From Mesostigma viride (taxonomy: Eukaryota; Streptophyta; Mesostigmatophyceae; Mesostigmatales; Mesostigmataceae), in contig RPFO01000026.1 of assembly GCA_009746045.1 (NCBI GenBank), positions 4,623,783 to 4,687,782 of the forward strand: DNA of 64,000 nt, in the 5' to 3' direction. The notes under the pieces were generated by a model, which saw only the letters and a program-made list of their open reading frames with translations, did no database searches and was not told where the DNA came from. Position numbers and translations under genes: made by a program. Shown piece by piece: positions 43,251 to 51,485 of the stretch; within the stretch, counting starts at the first letter, position 1, and every line of letters starts with the position of its first letter.

Positions 43251-44199
43251 CACTAGGAAGTCGGAAAAAATTCGTCCTGAGATATCTTGAGATTGTCCTG
43301 AGTTTTTTTTTGAGAAATCCTGAGAAATCCTGAGAAATCCTGAGATATCTTGAGATTGTCCTGAGATTGTCTTGAGATTTTTCTTAATTTTTCCTGAGAT
43401 TGTCCTGATTTTTCCTGATTTTTTTCGTCTTCACAAAATCTGGTAAGTGCACACCTCGGGTCCTGAGATTTCTGGTGAAAAACTCAGGTCTTGAGATTTT
43501 GACTTTGTAGTGAAAATCTCAGGACAAAATCTCAGGACAATCTCAGGAAAATCTCAGGACAAAAAAACGAGTAGAATCTCAAGAAAATCTCAGGACAATC
43601 TCAGGACAAAAAAACGAGTAGAATCTCAAGAAAATCAAGAACATGCACAGGCGAATTCTCCAGCCATTCTGGGACAAAAAAATGGTGTTATCAGGGACCG
43701 TCAGAAATACAACAATGCAAGATGATTACAACAGGGGCATGACTCACAATCAGTGCATTTTATTACATTGATAAATATTATTTAAAAAATCTTTTATTCA
43801 TAGGCAAAAAATAAATCACAACAAAAAGAGGATTGTTTCTTCATCGTTTGGCAGATCTTGTAGATCATTTGGTTCTTCATTTACTCTGCCAAACTGTGCT
43901 TCGTTGCACATTTACCTGCACGCATAAACCAGGAAGGGGGAAAAACAGCATTAAACAGGACCATGATTAGAAACGCTGGGCTGCAGCATGTGCACATGTA
44001 CACCTAACCAGACCAAAGGCATAGCAAACAACATCATGCTCGGCATAAAAAAAGATACTTCTGACTGGTACAAAACATTGAAAGGGTGACTTAAGTGAAA
44101 GCCTAGCACCGCCATTATTGAGATGTGCAAGACCAAGAAACCACGACATTGCATATGACCGATGCATTGAAAAAGGGAAAACACGTTTATTAACTGTGA

Positions 44200-44820
44200 A
44201 GCTCCAGGGTAACTAGACTAAATTTCTTCAGGGCAAGGGACTAATTGAATTCAGCAAGCAAGCGTACATGCGCGCAAGGCCGAGAGTGGCTAAATAAGGA
44301 AGCAAGGGCCTAACAAAGGAAGCAAGGGACTTATTAGATTCAGCAAGCAAGCAATTGCAAGCATGCAAGGAAGAGGGGCTAACAAAGGAAGCAAGGGCCT
44401 AACAAAGGAATCAGGGGACTGATTCCATTCAGCAAGTGGTCAAGCATGCAGGGAAGGAACGGCCTAACCAAGTAGGCAAGGTCATATCAAAGGAAGCAAG
44501 GCATTAATTAAATTCAGCAAGCATGCGAGGAAGAGTGGCTTACAAAGGAAGCATGGGACTAAGAAAGGAAGCAAGGGACTAATTACATTCAGGAAGCACG
44601 CATGCAAGGAAGCAAGGGAATAAAGCAAGGAACTAATCAAATTCAGCAAGCGGCTAAACAACCAAGCAAGGGCCTAATCAAGGAAGAAAGCAACCACGCA
44701 AAGAAGCAAGCAAGCATGCAAAGACGGAAACAAGCATGCAAGGAAGCAAGGGGTTTATCGAACTCAGCCAGCAAGCATGCAAGGAAGCAAGGAGCAAGTG
44801 AGGGACCAAGGGACTAATCA
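44200..44820. repeat. Degenerate GCAAGGAAGCAAGG repeats in CACTA-2
   Basis: Irregular repeats mixing GCAAGGAAGCAAGGGACTAA with ATTCAGCAAGCAAGC. No stable period. Frames here are spurious. Confidence 0.7.
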
Positions 44821-46663
44821 ACTTTATGACACTTACCACGCAGAAGGGACAACCTCATGACCGCGGAGAAGATAACATTCCGTCCCTCCTGTTGCGATTG
44901 CAAAGGGGAGAAAGAATAGTAGTGATGTAAGGAATGAATTCCAGTGCAAAATTAGGAAAATACCTTCAATAACAAAGCTAGTAAGTAGGCAAGGTAATCA
45001 AAAAGTAGGTAGCAAACTGATGACAACATGCACATACTCACGCATGGACCAACCAAGTTAGTATCTAATCTACTATGTGGCTTACGAGGAAGCACCATGA
45101 AACATTTGACCTTACTGGCTTCATCAGAACACGTCTAGATGCTTTTCCTTTGCAAACATAGTCGCAATTGACGCTTGGGGCTTGCATGGGATTCAGGTCT
45201 GCATGGACGTGCTTTGACAACAAACGGGCATGTACGCACAAAAATGCCCAAGGACGGTACTTCATGATGGTCATCTTCATGAAATTGACCACGCATGTAA
45301 GAGGACAAGAAATCAAGTATTCAGAGTTCATGCTATACTAAGAAACCAGCTTTTGCTCAGAATGCCGCTTTTGCGGTCTATGGGCCTTCCAATGCAACCT
45401 GCCAAGCAATTCTCATAAGTATCCTTGCTCAGCTACGCAGTTGCCCATTTTCCCGGCTCCATTCCTCTTCGATCACAGCCTGTCCATGACGGCCTTGTAG
45501 GTTTTGGATAGCTCCAGAATCTCGCTCTGTTTGTTCTCCGTTACTTATGTCACTCACATGTCGTCGCTACTAGAACCGCTTCTAGTGCGGTTCTCGCTGC
45601 CACCCCTGCTGCCACACCTGCAGCGCTTGTTATTCGGTGGTTGCATTCATTGGTTACGTATGGAAATCGGTTGCCCCATCGCTCGAGCTAGCGTGTATGT
45701 GCCCTCACTGCCCGCTAGCCCCAGCACTGACTTGACTACGAACAACGGCTAGGGCTACGTCAAACGCGGTTTGAATTTGCGCAAAAAAAAAGATTGCGAC
45801 TAGGTCACATCCGTAGCCAGCGGCAGGCGGAATGTCTCGAGTGATTCCAGCCAAGCGATCTTCCGTATTGTCATGACATCTTACCTTTCCACTGGTTACT
45901 ACTCGTCTCAAAGCCTTTTAGAACGGTCGGAGCCGCAAACTGCCGATAAATTTTCAGGTACAGTAACTAGTATTCACCAATGAAAGCCACAGGCATTTAA
46001 AAAACCGCCGTCCTGCCAGACCCTAGAAAACGCTTGGTCCTGACTTTGCCGGACAACCATTGGAGCAGGTTATAAAGTGCGACAACGATTTCTGATTGTT
46101 GGCTGACAGACTGACAGCCGACAATTATTAACGCAAAGTCAAATAGGCAGTGAGAACATTCTACAAAAGAGCTCTTAGTTCGGGCTTTATAGAAGTAGTA
46201 CCTGCCTGTCAAAAATTGTAACAAGGATACGGTTCCGGCATCCGTTTATTCCGAAGCCGGTACGGGCAAGGCTAGGGAACCGGCGTGGGAATAAACTGAA
46301 CTGAACATAACTGAAATAAAGGCCGTTATGGTGCCGTGAAATACCCGCATGACGACAGTGCCGTTCCAAACTTTCAACTTCGCGCCCTACCTCTCTTAAC
46401 CGTTACCTGGTAGACCGTTGGTCCAACGAGCGAAAAATTTAGAAAGGTTGCGATTAGGCAACGCGACCTTGCACCTAGCCGCACCCATGAACGCCTTCAG
46501 CAGCCATGTTAGGCAACACAACCCTGCACCTAGCCGCACCATTCCATAAACGCCTTCATCAGCCATGTTAGGCCGGAATAGACACGGCATTTCCACTTTG
46601 GGATTCGCACTAGTCAAGTCACTTGCTCAGATAGTATATCACTAGCTCTGACCCGCCTTCAAG
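44821..46663. other. CACTA-2 interior, no gene seen
   Basis: About 1.8 kb with stops in all frames at short intervals. No RNA gene, known domain or tandem repeat recognised. Confidence 0.5.
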
Positions 46664-47042
46664 CGGTTTGGTAGTGCAGCGGCTGTGTGTGGTTCTACCA
46701 AACGACTTTCAGAAGTATGTGCCTACTCCATGGCCCCATCGGGGCAAGTAGCGGGGGCGCTTGCAGAATGTAAGTGATGCTGCGCCTATACCGAACCCCG
46801 TCTTTGCCGCCATGAACCATGACTCCGGACGGAGCTGCGATGACGTAAAGATGGTTGAAGGTCGCGGGTTGCTGTTCTGTAGTTGCCCCAATGCTGTTCT
46901 GTAGTGCTCCGATTGATGTGAGCTGATAGCGGCCTCTTCAATACCTTGAGTTTTGCACGTGCTCACGTGGGGCCATGGAGTAGGCACATATTTCTCAAAG
47001 TCGTTTGGTAGAACCACACACAGCCGCTGCACTACCAAACCG
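46664..47042. mobile_element. MITE-like element, ~379 bp, inside CACTA-2
   Basis: Inverted repeats of about 75 bases: CGGTTTGGTAGTGCAGCGGC at 46664 faces its complement ending at 47042. Arms stay matched through the GTGGTTCTACCAAACGAC and TGCCTACTCCATGGCCCC segments, with few differences. The interior (~230 bases) has no frame. Size and structure fit a miniature inverted-repeat transposable element. Superfamily unclear; no clean target duplication read. Confidence 0.75.
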
Positions 47043-47253
47043 CTCGCGTGGCAAGAGCCGCACTGCTGGCAAGTCCATGGCAGCGGCTAGTGTCAGCGCA
47101 TCGAGCCCTGATGACATAGCTAGTGTTTCGTCGTTCAGCAGCAACGGTGAGGCATGCATTCCCTCACAAAGGAGAAGTGAGAGGCAGCGTGCTGTAGTAA
47201 ATTATGCGGACAACTCTGACAGTGCTGCATACACTGATGAGGAGTGGCATTGA
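47041..47253 (+). pseudogene. Remnant of CACTA transposase C-terminus
   Basis: The last ~65 codons ending ERQRAVVNYADNSDSAAYTD EEWH* resemble the end of the CACTA-1 transposase (GRRRAAVDYGETSGGEDAS ... EFW*): same order of Ser-rich, basic R-x-R-A-V-x-Y and acidic tail ending in an aromatic. This shows CACTA-2 is an internal deletion derivative of a related autonomous element. The MITE lies just upstream of this remnant. Confidence 0.6.
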
Positions 47254-47873
47254 TTATATTTCTGGCAATGATGCCTGTAATGTAACTTGTTGTGTGCTTG
47301 TCGCACTGCATTATCAAGGAGACAACCAGCGCAGGCCAGAAATCGGGAGAATCCGGACCATGCATTATATTTCTTTATTTCCAATGAACATGTGTGTCAA
47401 CTGCATCATTTCTGCATCCACATATAATGCATAAGTGTCCTGTCTTCATGCACTTGAGAGTTCTCAAGTGTCATGCTCAGTGTCCTGATTTTCCTGATTT
47501 TTTGTGCCATGCTAAGTGTCCTGATTTTCCTGATTTTTTGTGCCATGCTAAGTGTCCTGATTTTCCTGATTTTTTCTGATTCAGCGGGTTTTCTCAGGAT
47601 CTCAGGATTTCTCAGGATTTTTTTAGGAATCTCAGTGTTTCTCAGTGTGTGGCGAGAAAAATCTCAGGCACTTCTCAAGATTCTCAGGAGAAAGTGGTGT
47701 AAGAATATCAGGAATCCTGAGAAAAATCTCAGGGTTTTTCAGGATTTCTCCTGATATCCTGAGAAAAAAATCAGGAAATCTCAGGAAAGCCTAAAAAATC
47801 TCAGGATTCCTGAGAAAAAAATCAGGAAATCTCAGGATTCCTGAGAAAAATCTCAGAACCCGACTTCCTAGTG

Positions 47874-48243
47874 CATGGTGGGGTGCTGGCATGCATGGAT
47901 GGTGGTGGTGGGTGGCTGGCATGCATGGATGGTGGTGGTGGGGTGCTGGCAGGCATGGATGGTGGTGGTGGGGTGCTGGCATGCATGCATGGTGGTGGTG
48001 GGGTGCTGGCATGCATGGATGGTGGTGGTGGGGTGCTGGCACGCATGGATGGTGGTGGTGGGTGGCTGGCACGCATGGATGATGGTGGTGGGGTGCTGGC
48101 ATGCATGGATGGTGGTGGTGGGGTGCTGGCATGCATGGATGGTGGTGGTGGGGTGCTGGCATGCATGGATGGTGGTGGTGGGGTGCTGGCACGCATGGAT
48201 GGTGGTGGTGGGGTGCTGGCATGCATGGATGGTGGTGGTGGGT
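47874..48243. repeat. 30-bp G-rich minisatellite, part 2
   Basis: About 12 more copies of the 30-bp unit, from the CACTA-2 right end to the left end of the DNMT gypsy element at 48244. Confidence 0.95.
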
Positions 48244-49381
48244 TGTCACGGACGCGAGCTATGTCATCCGGGCGCCCACTATGCACAAGACCGGTGACGT
48301 GCGCAAGGAATTTGTTTTCTACGCATTTTCGACAAAGGCTAGTGACCGGGGGGGGACACTAGCACTTGCAGCATAAGAGCGGACGAAAGTGTACGTGCAC
48401 GCGCGCCGGGCCAGGCACAGCTGGGCGCGCAGCACTGACTTGAGCGGACGGCAGCACAAGTGTGCAGCGTCGAGAGGATCATACGCGTGTTAGTGGACAG
48501 CTGGAGCTGAAGCTGGACTGCTGGACTTCAACAGCGCCGAGGCTATTGACAGGCCAGGTGTCTTTGTGGTGTAGAATAGCGGGTCAACGTTATGAGGACT
48601 GGACAGAAAATGGAAAAGGACAATTTGCGGTGCGGAGCCAGATCGCTGGAATGAATGCGAAATCGCTGGCAGCCCTAAAAAGGGATTTCTTCTAGAAAGG
48701 AACGATTAGACGCAATGTTTGCTGGGCCACTCACACGCAAGGTGTGAGCGTGCAGATTGTCTGAAGGATATTATGCTTCGACCTTGCTGGACGTGACTCA
48801 ATGTCGGACATTCCCAGGGACAGAAATGCCGGAGCCTCTAGGAGATGAGATCGGCAACAGGGTAGCAATTTAGATTTGTCGGGATGCCTTCCTGCTTTTG
48901 TTGGCATGTGTGGTAGAAAGCCAGGACGGCAACTGGAATGCGGTTTCTATTCGCATGGTTCAGGCAGCAAGATAGTTTTGGCATTCCTGGCTGGACTGAC
49001 AAGTGTGGCGTGTGTCATGCGTGTGGCATGACGAATGGTTTGGTTCATAGTCGAAGAGGACTCTCACGCAGCGTGTAGTCTCTTCGAGTCTCTCGTTAGT
49101 GGCCTTCGTGTTTCTCCCTTTCCTTGGGAGCAAGGCCGGTAGCATGTCATGGAGCGCTGCCTAACTGCGGGCTCGTGAGCATGGAGTGCATCGATATTGA
49201 GACTATCAACGTGTTGTAATTGTATTAACTTTCTCAATAAACTCCGCATGTGCGGCTTCATCATCAGACTGTGCAAAGTGTGTGTTTTGAAAGCATTATT
49301 CTATAGCAGGGGAGGCAATAAGGTGGTTATCAGGCACGAGGGACAGTTCCTTGTCCTCGGCTGAGAGCCCTCCTTTCTTTA
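48244..49381. repeat. LTR-like repeat A1
   Basis: 1138 bases starting TGTCACGGACGCG. Contains AATAAA at about 49236 (poly-A signal) and, near its 3' end, TGGTTATCAGGCACGAGG (49324), a candidate tRNA primer-binding site. If so, the true LTR ends near 49322, and the last ~58 bases of the repeat are leader that has been duplicated along with it. Repeated at 57694-58830 with about three differences (GAGCT/GCGCT, GTTTT/GTCTT, one G fewer). Confidence 0.9.
49324..49341 (+). other. Candidate primer-binding site
   Basis: TGGTTATCAGGCACGAGG begins with the TGG expected opposite a tRNA CCA end and sits just inside the left LTR-like repeat. It is not the usual initiator-Met site, and a second copy lies in A2. 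Moderate support only. Confidence 0.35.
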
Positions 49382-49676
49382 CTCGAAGAGACTACCCGGT
49401 AGTCTGCTTCCTTCTGTTCGAAGCCAAGACGTTGGCTTTAGTGTTTAGCAACCATCAGCAGTACAGGGAACGGCCTGGCTGACAGTTTGTAAAGGAAGTG
49501 TCTTGAGACAGATTTTAAGAAAATAGAACTAGCCAGAATTTGCTGGCTCTTGTCTTTTTCTGGCAGGCTAGTCGAGTCGTTATCCTTGACACCTGTTATA
49601 AAGCCTTTGGTTGTTGCTTCTTCTCAGCGAAACCTAGGCTTGTTGGTTCTTGTTTTGCCCATCGGTCAGCTGGTGC

Positions 49677-51485
49677 ATGCCACTGACGCGAGCGCAGACT
49701 CGAGCCATGGCAGATGCAAATAGAGCAGATGCCGACACGTCCGCTCCGGGGTCGAATGGCGGGATTCCTCCCGCCGTACCCGCAGTGGGTGAGAGTCGCG
49801 ACCAAGAAGCGCCGCTGAGTATGGTGGCGCTGTTCGCGCAGATGCAAGCGCAGATGCAGCAACAGTCGCAACAGTTGCAGCAGCAATTGGCGCTGCAGAT
49901 GCGGGAAGTGACCGACAGATTGGTGGCCGTAGAGGGTCGTCATCTGCAGTCCACACCATGGGACGGGCAGGCATCGATGCCGGGCCCCAGTGGTGTTGCC
50001 GCGGAGCCGAGGGAGCGGGACCAGCCGCCAACCTCAGGTAATGCGGCGGGAAGGGCTTCGATGGAACCGGGGGTTTTGGCTGGGTCGCTAACCCAACACG
50101 ACTTGCTTGGTGAGGCGGATGGTCAGCCACGGGGCGAGTATACGCTGGCGCCCAGGCGCCTGCCTTTCGATCAAGCGCGAGACGGATTGCACGAGGAGAA
50201 CGGGGCAGGGCTGGCGCGCGCGATGGACCCACACAGGGGTGCACCAGGACGCATGCTGCCAGGCGGGGCCTCAATTCCGTTTGGGCGAGGCGGTGGGGCG
50301 CTGACCGGCGGGTCGACTGCACGGTGGTCAAGTGTGCCAATCGGGCGCATTCCGCCCATGGAGGACATAACCACGCCGCTGGCTTTCCGAGTACGGGAGG
50401 CAGCACGACCAAGCACGCTGGCGCAGGGACGCGCAGCTCAGCGACCGCCGGAGGATGCCGATGGGGTGCAGTACCCGCAAAGGGTGCGCCTCATACCGGA
50501 AGGCGCGAAGATGCCCACCCTACCACGGGTGGACATGCGCGAGAAGTTCTCCACAACCGGCAATCTGGCCACGCTGGCGCAGGCCTACAACGCGTACAAG
50601 TCATGGATTGATCTGCAATACATGACTACGCAAGGCGCTGTAATGCATGAGTTTGTGATGAACAACATGCATTTTTTCTTTCACGGCCTTACGCTGAGGC
50701 GAGTGGCTAGGCTGGTGGAGCAGTGGAGAGAGGTCTCGCTGTACACGCGTCACACGGACGTGTGGTTCGGCTTCGACGGGCGTGGCCAGCCCGACTATGA
50801 CAACATCATGTATGGTGTCGACCCTGCCGAGGAACTGTGGGGCCTCCTTCGCCAGGAATACCCGGTGGAGACCATCAAGGCAGAGCGTGAGTGGCGCAGT
50901 TTCAAGATAGCCGAGGGTGAAACCCCGGAGCAATCTTACGAGCGCCTCATGGAGTTCGCCGGCGAAGTGGAGGACTGGTCCGAAAAGCTGGCGTGTCAGA
51001 AATGGCTGCAAGCGCTAGGCTCCAAGGAGATGGAGCTGCCCACGCCGCCCAACGGCCAGCCGTGGCGATTGCGGTCACTGTGCATTGAGGTCAGGGCCAT
51101 GATGCGACGACACGCGCAAGGCCGGATCTCGGTAAGCACGGTGGTGGCCGAGCTGCAGGCCAAGGTCGACGCGCTGACCAAGGCCAAGTCGGGTGAGTCG
51201 TCTGCCACAAGACAAGCGCGCCCGCAAGGCGGCCACGGTGCTAGCAGGAACCAAGGGGGGTCTCGCAACGCCTCATCGCATGATGCAACCCAGGGTAACG
51301 CCGCTGGCGGCAACAAAGACGCTGCCGCCCCGACGCGAGCTGGGGGGGCACGTCCTCACAGACGGGTACTAGGACGGATGCGCGCAAATCGGGCTGCTTC
51401 CTTTGCGACAAGGATGGGCACCTTAGTCGCGAGTGTCCAAGCCGCTGCACGAAGCCGCATGGGGCAGACACGAAGTGGCACCTGA
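49677..51485 (+). CDS. DNMT-gypsy Gag
   Basis: 602 codons from ATG 49677 (MPLTRAQTRAMADAN); a second ATG at 49707 has the better context (GCCATGG). Residues ~45-90: Gln-rich coiled coil (MVALFAQMQAQMQQQSQQLQ). A Pro/Gly/Arg-rich middle precedes a capsid-like helical domain (AYNAYKSWIDLQYMTTQGAV, EELWGLLRQEYPVETIKAER, GETPEQSYERLMEFAGEVED). The frame ends in TGA at 51483-51485, overlapping the first ATG of ORF2 (TGATG). The zinc knuckle expected at the Gag C-terminus is in the -1 frame (ORF2), so a complete Gag needs a -1 shift in 51299-51395, for example at the G7 run 51342-51348, or the G7 run has lost a base. Confidence 0.85.
   Translation: MPLTRAQTRAMADANRADADTSAPGSNGGIPPAVPAVGESRDQEAPLSMVALFAQMQAQMQQQSQQLQQQLALQMREVTDRLVAVEGRHLQSTPWDGQASMPGPSGVAAEPRERDQPPTSGNAAGRASMEPGVLAGSLTQHDLLGEADGQPRGEYTLAPRRLPFDQARDGLHEENGAGLARAMDPHRGAPGRMLPGGASIPFGRGGGALTGGSTARWSSVPIGRIPPMEDITTPLAFRVREAARPSTLAQGRAAQRPPEDADGVQYPQRVRLIPEGAKMPTLPRVDMREKFSTTGNLATLAQAYNAYKSWIDLQYMTTQGAVMHEFVMNNMHFFFHGLTLRRVARLVEQWREVSLYTRHTDVWFGFDGRGQPDYDNIMYGVDPAEELWGLLRQEYPVETIKAEREWRSFKIAEGETPEQSYERLMEFAGEVEDWSEKLACQKWLQALGSKEMELPTPPNGQPWRLRSLCIEVRAMMRRHAQGRISVSTVVAELQAKVDALTKAKSGESSATRQARPQGGHGASRNQGGSRNASSHDATQGNAAGGNKDAAAPTRAGGARPHRRVLGRMRANRAASFATRMGTLVASVQAAARSRMGQTRSGT

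Larger units (their letters stand above)
43251..47873 (+). mobile_element. 4.6-kb non-autonomous CACTA element (CACTA-2)
   Basis: Left end CACTAGGAAGTCGG at 43251; right end is its exact inverted copy ending at 47873 (14 bp). Subterminal repeats here are CCTGAGATTT/AATCTCAGGA types (43270-43680 and 47480-47860), unlike the CTGAGAAAA type of CACTA-1, though the first 12 bases of the TIR are the same. The only coding trace is a transposase tail at 47041-47253. It is inserted in the 30-bp minisatellite, with array sequence on both sides. Non-autonomous; could be mobilised by a CACTA-1-like transposase. Confidence 0.88.

Noticed and set aside
42392-43333. Long frames on both strands encoding HASTPPPPSM, HHHPCMPAP or WWWWGAG repeats
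   Set aside because: They are six-frame readings of a 30-bp minisatellite whose period is a multiple of three; they break wherever a unit changes length.
48244-48260. Link between the LTR start TGTCACGG and the GTGTCACG octamers at 2.4-3.1 kb
   Set aside because: Eight shared bases of simple sequence with no shared flanks; chance is sufficient.
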